From: Silvania hatchlandensis
Lineage (GTDB): Bacteria; Pseudomonadota; Gammaproteobacteria; Enterobacterales; Enterobacteriaceae
Assembly: GCF_025564065.1 (NCBI RefSeq)
Contig: NZ_JAMGZK010000054.1
Coordinates: 310,001 to 374,000, forward strand
DNA: 64,000 nt
Direction of reading: 5' to 3'
The notes beneath the pieces were generated by a model. That model was not told the DNA's origin. It ran no database searches and was given only the letters and a program-made list of their open reading frames with translations. Shown here in pieces: positions 46,563-54,867 of the stretch (positions are counted from its first letter, which is position 1; every line of letters starts with the position of its first letter). The translations under genes were made by a program, and so were the position numbers.

Positions 46563-47987
46563 ATGACCACTATTCATACCGTCGCGGTGATTGGCAGCGG
46601 CATCATGGGGGCCGGCATTGCCGAAGTGGCCGCCAGCCACGGTCACCCGGTGCTGATTTACGATATCAATGCCGACGCCATCTCCCGCGCCATCGACGGG
46701 ATCCGCACCCGCCTGCAATCCCGCGTGACGCGCGGCAAGCTCGGCGCCAGCGCCTGCGAGCAGACGTTACAGCGTTTGATCCCGGTGACCGACATCCATT
46801 CGCTGGCAGCGGCTGATCTGGTGATTGAAGCTGCCTCTGAACGGATGGAGATCAAAAAGGCGCTGTTCGCCGAACTGGCGGCGATTTGCCCGGAAAAAAC
46901 ACTTCTGACCAGCAATACCTCGTCGATCTCGATTACCGCGATTGCCGCCGATCTGCGCCACCCCGAGCGCGTGGCCGGGCTGCACTTCTTTAACCCGGCC
47001 CCGGTGATGAAGCTGGTGGAAGTGGTGAGCGGGCTGGCGACCTCCGACGAGGTGGTGGAACAGCTCTGCGAACTGGCGGTGAACTGGGGTAAACAGCCGG
47101 TGCGCTGCCAGTCCACGCCGGGCTTTATCGTTAACCGCGTGGCGCGTCCGTACTACGCCGAAGCCTGGCGCGCGCTGGAGGAGCAGGTGGCTGCCCCACA
47201 GGTGATTGACGCTGCGCTGCGCGAAGGGGCGGGCTTCCCGATGGGGCCGCTGGAGTTAACCGACATGATCGGCCAGGACGTTAATTTCGCTGTTACCTGC
47301 TCGGTGTTTAACGCCTTCTGGCAGGAGCGCCGTTTCCTGCCGTCGCTGGTGCAGCAGGAGCTGGTGCTGGCGGGACGTCTTGGTAAGAAGAGCGGCCAGG
47401 GCGTTTACAACTGGCACAGCGACAAACCGACCGCGGGCTGTCTGGAGTCGGTGAGCGAGTCCTACTGTGCCCTGCACGTGGCGAAAAGAAGTGACGGTGT
47501 CACCGAACTGGACGATCTGCTGCTGATTGAAACTCAGGGCGAAACGGCCCAGGCGCTGGCAACCCGTCTCGGGCATCCGGTGGTGGTGGTCGATCGTCAG
47601 GAAGGCGATGTGGCGATTATTGCCGCCGCTGCCAGCAACCCGACGTCTGCGACCCGAAAAGCAGTGCATCACCTGCAGCAGCAAGGCAAGCGGGTCCTGC
47701 AGGTGGCCGATTATCCGGGTCTGCTGATCTGGCGTACCCTGGCGATGATTGTTAATGAGGCCCTCGACGCCCTGCAAAAAGGGGTCGCCAGCGAACAGGA
47801 TATCGATACCGCCATGCGTCTGGGCGTGAACTATCCGCGCGGCCCGCTGGCCTGGGGCGAGCAGCTCGGCTGGCAACGGCTGCTGTGCCTTCTGGAAAAC
47901 CTGCAACGCCACTACGGCGAAGAACGTTACCGCCCGTGTTCCCTGCTGCGCCAGCGTGCGCTTCTGGAGAGTAGCTATGAGTCATAA
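46563..47987 (+). CDS. paaH: 3-hydroxyadipyl-CoA dehydrogenase PaaH
   Basis: NAD-dependent dehydrogenase of the 3-hydroxyacyl-CoA family. 474 residues: Rossmann motif GSGIMGAGIAE at residues 10-20, catalytic His in HFFNPAPVMKLVE, NAD domain to about 190, then two C-terminal 3HCDH domains (FIVNRVARPYY and GLLIWRTLAMI). The ATG at 46563 directly follows paaG; an earlier in-frame ATG lies inside paaG. Confidence 0.95.
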   Translation: MTTIHTVAVIGSGIMGAGIAEVAASHGHPVLIYDINADAISRAIDGIRTRLQSRVTRGKLGASACEQTLQRLIPVTDIHSLAAADLVIEAASERMEIKKALFAELAAICPEKTLLTSNTSSISITAIAADLRHPERVAGLHFFNPAPVMKLVEVVSGLATSDEVVEQLCELAVNWGKQPVRCQSTPGFIVNRVARPYYAEAWRALEEQVAAPQVIDAALREGAGFPMGPLELTDMIGQDVNFAVTCSVFNAFWQERRFLPSLVQQELVLAGRLGKKSGQGVYNWHSDKPTAGCLESVSESYCALHVAKRSDGVTELDDLLLIETQGETAQALATRLGHPVVVVDRQEGDVAIIAAAASNPTSATRKAVHHLQQQGKRVLQVADYPGLLIWRTLAMIVNEALDALQKGVASEQDIDTAMRLGVNYPRGPLAWGEQLGWQRLLCLLENLQRHYGEERYRPCSLLRQRALLESSYES

Positions 47988-48399
47988 CGCCTGGCGCAAC
48001 GCCCGCGCCATGTACGAAAACGATGCCTGCGCCCAGGCCTATGGCATCGACATTATCGAGATGGATGATGGCGTAGCGGTCCTGACCATGACCGTGACCC
48101 CGCAGATGCTTAACGGTCACAAAAGCTGCCACGGCGGCCAGCTATTTACCCTGGCCGATACCGCCTTTGCCTACGCCTGCAACAGCCAGGGGCTGGCGGC
48201 GGTAGCCTCGGGCTGCACCATTGATTTTGTTCGCCCGGCGTTTGCCCACGACAAGCTGACCGCCACCGCGCAGGTTCGCCATCAGGGAAAACTGACCGGC
48301 GTGTACGACATTGAAATTGTTAATCAACAGCAAAAAACCGTTGCCCTGTTCCGTGGGAAATCCCACCGCATCGGCGGCACGATTACAGGAGAAGCATGA
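47977..48399 (+). CDS. paaI: Acyl-CoA thioesterase PaaI
   Basis: Hotdog-fold thioesterase (140 residues) that releases CoA from ring-hydroxylated phenylacetyl-CoA, relieving CoA trapping. Motif [16 protein letters not shown] holds the catalytic Asp. Start ATG lies 11 bases inside the end of paaH. Confidence 0.95.
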   Translation: MSHNAWRNARAMYENDACAQAYGIDIIEMDDGVAVLTMTVTPQMLNGHKSCHGGQLFTLADTAFAYACNSQGLAAVASGCTIDFVRPAFAHDKLTATAQVRHQGKLTGVYDIEIVNQQQKTVALFRGKSHRIGGTITGEA

Positions 48400-49604
48400 T
48401 GCGTGACGCCTTTATTTGTGACGGGATCCGTACCCCTATCGGTCGCTACGGCGGCGCATTGTCCGGTGTCCGCGCGGATGACCTGGGCGCGATCCCGCTG
48501 CGCGAGCTGCTGATGCGTAACCCGGGACTCGACGCGGAACGCATTGATGATGTGATCTTTGGCTGCGCTAACCAGGCAGGGGAAGACAACCGCAACGTGG
48601 CGCGCATGTCGCTGCTGCTGGCCGGGCTGCCGCAGACCGTTTCCGGCACCACCCTGAACCGTCTCTGCGGCTCCGGTCTGGATGCGCTGGGCTTTGCCGC
48701 CCGGGCCATTCGTGCCGGTGATGCGGAGCTGATGATTGCCGGGGGCGTGGAGTCCATGTCCCGCGCGCCGTTCGTGATGGGCAAAGCCACCAGCGCCTTC
48801 CAGCGGCAGAATGAAATTTTCGATACCACCATCGGCTGGCGTTTTGTGAACCCGCTCATGGCGCAGCAATTTGGTTCTGACAGCATGCCGGAAACGGCAG
48901 AGAATGTAGCGGAATTGTTACGTATTTCCCGCGAAGACCAGGACGCCTTCGCCTGGCGCAGCCAGCAGCGTACTGCGCAGGCCCAGGCCAACGGTATTCT
49001 GGCGCAGGAGATCGTGCCAGTGATCATCAAAGGCAAAAAAGGTGCGGTAACAGAAGTGTTACATGACGAGCACCTGCGTCCTGAGACCACCCTCGAGATG
49101 CTGGCCGGGCTGAAAGCCCCGTTCCGCGCGGGCGGTGTGGTGACCGCAGGCAACGCCTCTGGCGTCAACGACGGTGCTGCGGCGCTGATCGTCGCCAGCG
49201 AGAAGATGGCGGCGGCGCAAGGGTTAACCCCACGCACCCGCATCGTGGCAATGGCCACCGCCGGGGTTGAACCGCGTCTGATGGGCCTTGGCCCGGTACC
49301 GGCCACCCGCCGTGTGCTGGAGCGTGCCGGCCTGAGCATCAACGATATGGACGTGATTGAATTGAATGAAGCGTTTGCGTCGCAGGCGCTGGGCGTGCTG
49401 CGTGAGCTGGGGCTCCCGGACGATGCCCCGCATGTTAACCCTAACGGTGGCGCGATTGCATTGGGCCATCCGCTGGGGATGAGTGGAGCCCGACTGGCGC
49501 TGGCCGCCAGCCACGAGCTGCATCGTCGTAAAGGGCGCTACGCGCTTTGCACGATGTGCATCGGTGTTGGTCAGGGTATTGCCCTGATCCTTGAGCGTGT
49601 CTGA
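48399..49604 (+). CDS. paaJ: 3-oxoadipyl-CoA/3-oxo-5,6-dehydrosuberyl-CoA thiolase PaaJ
   Basis: Thiolase catalysing both cleavages that yield acetyl-CoA and finally succinyl-CoA. 401 residues; nucleophile Cys in [17 protein letters not shown], His in [16 protein letters not shown], and second Cys in [10 protein letters not shown]. Overlapping start and stop with paaI (TGATG) indicates coupling. Confidence 0.96.
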   Translation: MRDAFICDGIRTPIGRYGGALSGVRADDLGAIPLRELLMRNPGLDAERIDDVIFGCANQAGEDNRNVARMSLLLAGLPQTVSGTTLNRLCGSGLDALGFAARAIRAGDAELMIAGGVESMSRAPFVMGKATSAFQRQNEIFDTTIGWRFVNPLMAQQFGSDSMPETAENVAELLRISREDQDAFAWRSQQRTAQAQANGILAQEIVPVIIKGKKGAVTEVLHDEHLRPETTLEMLAGLKAPFRAGGVVTAGNASGVNDGAAALIVASEKMAAAQGLTPRTRIVAMATAGVEPRLMGLGPVPATRRVLERAGLSINDMDVIELNEAFASQALGVLRELGLPDDAPHVNPNGGAIALGHPLGMSGARLALAASHELHRRKGRYALCTMCIGVGQGIALILERV

Positions 49605-49631
49605 GCAATTATAAAAAGTGAGTACCCTACG

Positions 49632-50954
49632 ATGACAACGACAACAACGACAAAGCTTGACCCGATCGAAACCGCCTCCATGGATGAACTGCGCGCTCTG
49701 CAAACAACGCGCATGAAATGGACCTTAGAACATGCGTACAACAACGTGCCGATGTACAAACGCAAGTTCGATGCGGCGGGCGTCCATCCTGATGATTTCA
49801 AAGAGTTAGCGGATATCCGCAAATTCCCGTGCACCACCAAACAGGATCTGCGTGATAACTACCCGTTTGATACCTTCGCCGTGCCGATGGAGCAGGTGGT
49901 GCGCATTCACGCCTCGTCCGGCACCACCGGCAAACCAACCGTGGTTGGCTACACCCAGAACGACATTGATACCTGGGCGAACATTGTGGCTCGCTCACTG
50001 CGTGCCGCAGGCGGCAGCGCGAAAGACAAAATCCACGTCGCCTACGGCTACGGGCTGTTCACCGGCGGGCTGGGCGCGCACTACGGTGCCGAGCGTTTAG
50101 GCGCCACTGTGATCCCAATGTCTGGCGGCCAGACCGAGAAACAGGCCCAGCTGATCCGTGATTTCCAGCCGGATATGATCATGGTCACGCCGTCCTACTG
50201 CCTCAACCTGATCGAAGAGCTTGAGCGCCAGATGGGTGGCGATGCCAGTAAATGCTCCCTGCGTGTCGGCGTGTTTGGCGCCGAGCCGTGGACGCTGGCG
50301 ATGCGCCGCGAAATTGAAAAACGTCTGGGCATTACCGCCCTGGATATCTATGGTCTGTCGGAAGTGATGGGGCCAGGGGTGGCGATGGAGTGCATCGAAA
50401 CCGCCGACGGCCCGACCATCTGGGAAGATCACTTCTACCCGGAGATCGTCAATCCAAACGACGGTACGCCGCTGGAAGATGGCGAGCAGGGCGAACTGCT
50501 GTTCACCACCCTGACCAAAGAAGCGCTGCCGGTGATCCGCTACCGCACTCGCGACCTGACGCGTCTGTTGCCGGGAACGGCACGCACCATGCGCCGGATG
50601 GATCGTATCAGCGGGCGCAGCGACGACATGCTGATCATCCGCGGCGTAAATGTCTTCCCGTCACAGCTGGAAGAGGAGATCGTCAAATTTGAGCATCTGT
50701 CGCCGCACTACCAGCTGGAGGTGAATCGTCGGGGCCATCTTGATTCGCTTTCGGTGAAAGTCGAACTGAAAGAGAGCAGCCTGACGTTGAATCACGAACA
50801 GCGCTGCCACGTCTGCCATGAGCTGCGCCACCGCATCAAATCGATGGTTGGGATCTCCACTGACGTGACGATCGTCAACTGCGGCAGTATCCCGCGCTCT
50901 GAAGGCAAAGCCTGCCGGGTGTTCGACCTGCGTAAGGTCGCCGCCAACGGCTAA
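49632..50954 (+). CDS. paaK: Phenylacetate-CoA ligase PaaK
   Basis: AMP-forming ligase that activates phenylacetate, the entry step of the pathway. 440 residues; the P-loop-like SSGTTGKPTVVGYT near residue 95, YGLSEVMGPG, and RTRDLTRLLPG followed by SGRSDDMLIIRGVNVFP are the hallmark motifs of the family. Last gene of the main paa operon; a GC-rich hairpin follows. Confidence 0.97.
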   Translation: MTTTTTTKLDPIETASMDELRALQTTRMKWTLEHAYNNVPMYKRKFDAAGVHPDDFKELADIRKFPCTTKQDLRDNYPFDTFAVPMEQVVRIHASSGTTGKPTVVGYTQNDIDTWANIVARSLRAAGGSAKDKIHVAYGYGLFTGGLGAHYGAERLGATVIPMSGGQTEKQAQLIRDFQPDMIMVTPSYCLNLIEELERQMGGDASKCSLRVGVFGAEPWTLAMRREIEKRLGITALDIYGLSEVMGPGVAMECIETADGPTIWEDHFYPEIVNPNDGTPLEDGEQGELLFTTLTKEALPVIRYRTRDLTRLLPGTARTMRRMDRISGRSDDMLIIRGVNVFPSQLEEEIVKFEHLSPHYQLEVNRRGHLDSLSVKVELKESSLTLNHEQRCHVCHELRHRIKSMVGISTDVTIVNCGSIPRSEGKACRVFDLRKVAANG

Positions 50955-50966
50955 CGCCTTGCTGTC

Positions 50967-50990
50967 GCCCTCTCCATATTAGGGGAGGGC
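50967..50990 (+). repeat. GCCCTCTCC-type palindrome after paaK
   Basis: GCCCTCTCC / GGGGAGGGC arms with a six-base loop and one G-T pair. No T tract, so a weak terminator at best; its arms resemble the hairpin at 58789, suggesting a dispersed repeat family. Confidence 0.55.
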
Positions 50991-51011
50991 TGCGGCCTGG
51001 GGGCTATGCTA

Positions 51012-51049
51012 TGATTCATCCGATACAATAATCACAACAGAATGAATCA
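51012..51049 (+). promoter_or_regulatory. PaaX operator before paaX
   Basis: Inverted pair TGATTC (51012) and GAATCA (51044) with 26 bases between, the right half one base before the paaX start codon. Matches the pair before paaA and points to autorepression. Confidence 0.65.
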
Positions 51050-51050
51050 C

Positions 51051-51977
51051 ATGAGTAAACTCGACGCCTTTATTCAGCAAGCGGTTAGCTCCGTTCCCAT
51101 CAGCGGTACCTCTTTAATCGCCTCCCTGTATGGCGACGCTTTGTCCCATCGCGGCGGCGAAGTCTGGCTGGGAAGCCTGGCGGCACTGCTGGAAGGGATG
51201 GGATTTGGCGAGCGCTTTGTGCGCACCGCGTTGTTTCGTCTTAACAAGGAAGGCTGGCTGGATGTTTCGCGCATCGGCAGGCGCAGTTTTTATCGTCTGA
51301 GCGACAAAGGACTCCGCTTAACCCGTCGCGCCGAGGCGAAAATTTATCGCGCAGAATTACCGGCCTGGGACGGAAAATGGCTGCTGCTGCTCTCTGAAGG
51401 GATGGACAAAACCACCCTTGCGGAGGTGAAAAAGCAGCTCATCTGGCAGGGTTTCGGCACGCTGGCACCCAGCCTGATGGCCTCACCTTCGCAGCAGCTG
51501 GCGGATGTACAGGCGCTGCTGCACGAAGCGGGCGTGGCCGAAAACGTAATCTGCTTTGAGGCTCACTCGCCGCTGGCGCTCTCCCGCGCCGCGCTGCGTT
51601 CCCGGGTGGAAGAGTGCTGGCAACTCAGCGAACAGAACGTGATGTATGAATCCTTTATCGACTCGTTCCGCCCGCTGCTGCCGCTGCTGCGGGAGGCCGC
51701 AGCGAATGAACTGACCCCGGAACGCTGCTTCCAGATCCAGTTGCTGCTGATCCATTTTTATCGTCGGGTGGTGCTCAAGGATCCGCTGTTACCGGAGGAG
51801 TTACTCCCACCGCACTGGGCGGGCCAGACGGCCCGCCAGTTGTGTATCAACGTTTATCAACGCGTCGCGCCGGGTGCGCTGGCGTTTGTCAGTGAAAAAG
51901 GGGAAACCACGGTCGGCGAACTGCCGTCGCCGGGCTCTTCTTACTGGCAACGCTTTGGTGGCCTGACGCTCGCGTAA
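51051..51977 (+). CDS. paaX: Phenylacetate pathway repressor PaaX
   Basis: Repressor of the paa genes that lets go of DNA on binding phenylacetyl-CoA. 308 residues; N-terminal winged helix ([40 protein letters not shown]) and the PaaX C-terminal domain. The ATG at 51051 (MSKLDAF) matches E. coli; an in-frame ATG nine bases earlier overlaps the operator. In E. coli the protein ends with a few further residues; here it stops at GGLTLA. Confidence 0.94.
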   Translation: MSKLDAFIQQAVSSVPISGTSLIASLYGDALSHRGGEVWLGSLAALLEGMGFGERFVRTALFRLNKEGWLDVSRIGRRSFYRLSDKGLRLTRRAEAKIYRAELPAWDGKWLLLLSEGMDKTTLAEVKKQLIWQGFGTLAPSLMASPSQQLADVQALLHEAGVAENVICFEAHSPLALSRAALRSRVEECWQLSEQNVMYESFIDSFRPLLPLLREAAANELTPERCFQIQLLLIHFYRRVVLKDPLLPEELLPPHWAGQTARQLCINVYQRVAPGALAFVSEKGETTVGELPSPGSSYWQRFGGLTLA

Positions 51978-51987
51978 AGGAGGTTAT

Positions 51988-52584
51988 GTGCCTGTATATC
52001 AAATCGACGGCATGACGCCGGTGGTCCCGGAAGAGAGCTATGTCCATCCGACAGCGGTACTGATTGGGGATGTGATCCTGGGCAAGGGCGTGTACGTGGG
52101 GCCGAATGCCAGCCTGCGTGGTGACTTTGGCCGCATCCTGGTGCAGGACGGCGCCAATATCCAGGATAACTGCATCATGCACGGCTTCCCGGAGCAGGAT
52201 ACGGTGGTGGAAGAAGAGGGGCATATTGGTCACGGCGCTATCCTGCATGGCTGCATCATCCGCCGTAACGCGCTGGTGGGAATGAATGCGGTGGTGATGG
52301 ATGGGGCAGTGATCGGTGAAAACAGCATCGTGGGCGCGGCGGCCTTTGTGAAAGCCAAAGCTGAGATGCCCGCTAACCATTTGATCATCGGCAGCCCGGC
52401 CAAAGCGATCCGGGTGCTGAGCGAGCAGGAGCTGGCGTGGAAGCAGCAAGGCACGCGGGAGTATCAAACCCTGGTCGAGCGCTGCAAACAGACCATGCAC
52501 CAGGTCGAACCGCTGCGTGCGGTAGAACCGGATCGCAAAAGGCTGGTTTTTGATGAAAATTTACGGCCTAAATCGTCTCGCTGA
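51988..52584 (+). CDS. paaY: PaaY, hexapeptide-repeat protein
   Basis: Left-handed beta-helix protein of the gamma-carbonic-anhydrase-like family with thioesterase activity on ring-hydroxylated intermediates reported for the E. coli protein. 198 residues; hexapeptide turns such as [20 protein letters not shown], metal-ligand histidines in [21 protein letters not shown]. Starts at GTG with perfect AGGAGG upstream; an ATG two bases earlier is out of frame. Confidence 0.93.
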   Translation: MPVYQIDGMTPVVPEESYVHPTAVLIGDVILGKGVYVGPNASLRGDFGRILVQDGANIQDNCIMHGFPEQDTVVEEEGHIGHGAILHGCIIRRNALVGMNAVVMDGAVIGENSIVGAAAFVKAKAEMPANHLIIGSPAKAIRVLSEQELAWKQQGTREYQTLVERCKQTMHQVEPLRAVEPDRKRLVFDENLRPKSSR

Positions 52585-53153
52585 ACGAAAAAAGGGTGGC
52601 CAAAACCAGATCGGGATCACGTAATTATCTGATTTAATGATATTAAACAATAAAATATAAATGTTGGCGATTACAGGGTTGACACTGCGTCTATAATGAG
52701 TAAATTAGAACTCAGCACCACAGTGAAATAAAGGTTTAACGGTGCGGTAATATAGCAGTAACGAGATGCGATAATGGCCACGAAGTATTGTAGTTTGGGT
52801 CCTGGTAATCAGTAAAAACCAGTGTGAACACGCTTTCAGGCCATGCAGTAAATATGTACAATCGCATAATGGGGAAGTAAACGCGATGATGTAAGGTCTT
52901 GTTTCAAAGAGTAATATTCGCGATTTGGGTACGATTCAGTATGCAGTTGAGAATATCGCGAAGTATTAAGGCCACGCATCAAGAGTATATATCGCGAGGG
53001 TGATGTACACGACAGGACAAATGTTATTTCAATCACTTATCAGGAGGTAGCGTTAACTGGCTTCAACGGTAATCCTGTGAGAATACGTACATCTTAGAAG
53101 TTGTAGTGTGTAATTAAGTTGATGAATGTTAAATATTAATTTGGTAGAACCTT
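52585..53153. other. Gene-poor intergenic region with degenerate periodic motifs
   Basis: About 570 AT-rich bases with no coding sequence I can support. TCGCGA occurs at 52918, 52956 and 52992 and ACGCGA at 52881, so related cores repeat every 36-38 bases; ATGTACA occurs at 52854 and 53003. A -10-like TATAAT stands at 52692. A strong terminator closes the region at 53154. It may be a leader or promoter left by a lost gene (ydbA follows paaY in K-12), a non-coding RNA, or a protein-binding array. Confidence 0.4.
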
Positions 53154-53185
53154 AAAAGCCCCGGCAATCAATTGCTGGGGCTTTT
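53154..53185. terminator. Strong bidirectional terminator
   Basis: AAAAGCCCC and GGGGCTTTT arms extended by GCAAT/ATTGC with a two-base loop. On the minus strand it ends the toxin-antitoxin operon; on the plus strand it would end any transcript crossing the preceding gene-poor region. Confidence 0.85.
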
Positions 53186-53214
53186 CCATTTTGCGGCTTC
53201 TGCCAGACGTCCAT

Positions 53215-53499
53215 TCACTGCGCCGCCAGTGCGTAAAAGAACGCCGGATTGGCCTGGATAGCCGCCAGCACTTTTGCCGCCAGACCCGTTGGGTTACGCC
53301 TTCTGGACTCCCAGCTTTTGATGGTGTCGACGCTGGTGCCCAGCGCTTTTGCCATCTCAACCTGCGAAACGTTAAGCTGCTCGCGAATCGCTTTCACATC
53401 GGCAATCTCATAGCGGTTAACGCGTGCCGGGGCTTTAACCCCGTTTTTGATCTCGACTGCTTCTTCCAGGGACGTTTTGAGTTCGTCAAAAAAATTCAT
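53215..53499 (-). CDS. Antitoxin, NadS/HigA-type helix-turn-helix protein
   Basis: A 94-residue protein with an acidic N-terminal segment (MNFFDELKTSLEEAVEIKNG) and a C-terminal XRE helix-turn-helix (IREQLNVSQVEMAKALGTSV, then DTIKSWESRRRNPTGLAAKV). It follows the RelE-type toxin by one base; toxin-first order is typical of HigBA-type pairs. GAGGTG precedes the ATG. It would bind the toxin and repress the operon through the palindrome at 53853. Confidence 0.85.
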   Translation of the reverse strand: MNFFDELKTSLEEAVEIKNGVKAPARVNRYEIADVKAIREQLNVSQVEMAKALGTSVDTIKSWESRRRNPTGLAAKVLAAIQANPAFFYALAAQ

Positions 53500-53500
53500 A

Positions 53501-53833
53501 TCACACCTCATTTTTTAATAATGTGGTCAGTTTTTTTAGTTGCGCCTTTTCCGCATCGGTCAGGCTGTCTTTCGTTTTTTTCGGGTAAGCCATTACCAGC
53601 CAGATAATCTCGTTCGTTGCCAGAAAGTAGAGCACTCTGGCACTACCGCTTTTCCCCTGAGAGCCCGTCGCCATTCTGATTTTTCGCAACCCGCCCGTAT
53701 TTTGGATGACATCGCCTTTGTCCGGAAAGGCGATAAGTTCTTTTTGCAAAGCCCTAAGCTCATCATCTGAGGCGATCTGTTGTATCTGCCGGGTAAACAG
53801 TGTGGTTTCGATAAATTCTATCGCATGACACAT
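53501..53833 (-). CDS. RelE/HigB-type toxin
   Basis: A 110-residue protein of the RelE/ParE superfamily, presumably an mRNA interferase. Typical features: short early helices (FTRQIQQIASDDELRALQKEL), then GDVIQNTGGLRKIRMA, the basic strand GSQGKSGSARVLYFLATNE, and YPKKTKDSLTDAEKAQLKKL. The ATG at 53833 is chosen for its AAGGAGAG site; a longer frame would run through the palindrome. Cotranscribed with the downstream antitoxin. Confidence 0.85.
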   Translation of the reverse strand: MCHAIEFIETTLFTRQIQQIASDDELRALQKELIAFPDKGDVIQNTGGLRKIRMATGSQGKSGSARVLYFLATNEIIWLVMAYPKKTKDSLTDAEKAQLKKLTTLLKNEV

Positions 53834-53852
53834 TTCATACTCTCCTTGAGAG

Positions 53853-53886
53853 AGTACTATGTACACCTCGCAGTGTACATAGTACT
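53853..53886. promoter_or_regulatory. Perfect palindrome, likely toxin-antitoxin operator
   Basis: Two perfect 14-base arms AGTACTATGTACAC and GTGTACATAGTACT with the six-base centre CTCGCA, 20 bases upstream of the toxin start. Size and place suit an autoregulatory operator for the antitoxin or toxin-antitoxin complex. Confidence 0.75.
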
Positions 53887-54021
53887 TATCCAGTTTATTT
53901 TGCCGTCAGTTCTCTTCAGGCGGTTTCACCGGCAGGCATTGTATGAAGTACAACGTTAATATGCTGAAAAGCGTGACGATTCTACGAGGTATCTCGTAAA
54001 TAACAGGCGGAGTGCGGGGGA

Positions 54022-54050
54022 TAAAAAAACTCCCACCGGGCGGTGGGAGT
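54022..54050 (-). terminator. Terminator of azoR
   Basis: Ten-base stem ACTCCCACCG / CGGTGGGAGT with a two-base loop, followed on the minus strand by seven T residues. Confidence 0.85.
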
Positions 54051-54058
54051 GGTAAATC

Positions 54059-54724
<666 letters not shown>

Positions 54725-54867
54725 TCACAATCCTGTTGAAGGGATAGCGCAATATATCGAAGTCTATGTTCGAATTTTTTGAATAAGGCGCAAAAACCGC
54801 CGATGTGGTAGTCTATATCCATCATTAAAAAGAGAATGTATCCGGCAGTGCTCTGCCCGTTAACGCT

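Noticed and set aside
52679-52697. TTGACA and TATAAT as one promoter
   Set aside because: The two hexamers are only seven bases apart, too close to act together; each could only be used with another partner.
52881-53027. CRISPR array
   Set aside because: The repeats are only six exact bases long in highly diverged units, with no conserved 28-base repeat and no cas genes nearby.
52836-53036. A 66-codon minus-strand frame in the gene-poor region
   Set aside because: No ribosome site and no family resemblance; it covers the periodic motifs, which explain the sequence better than coding does.
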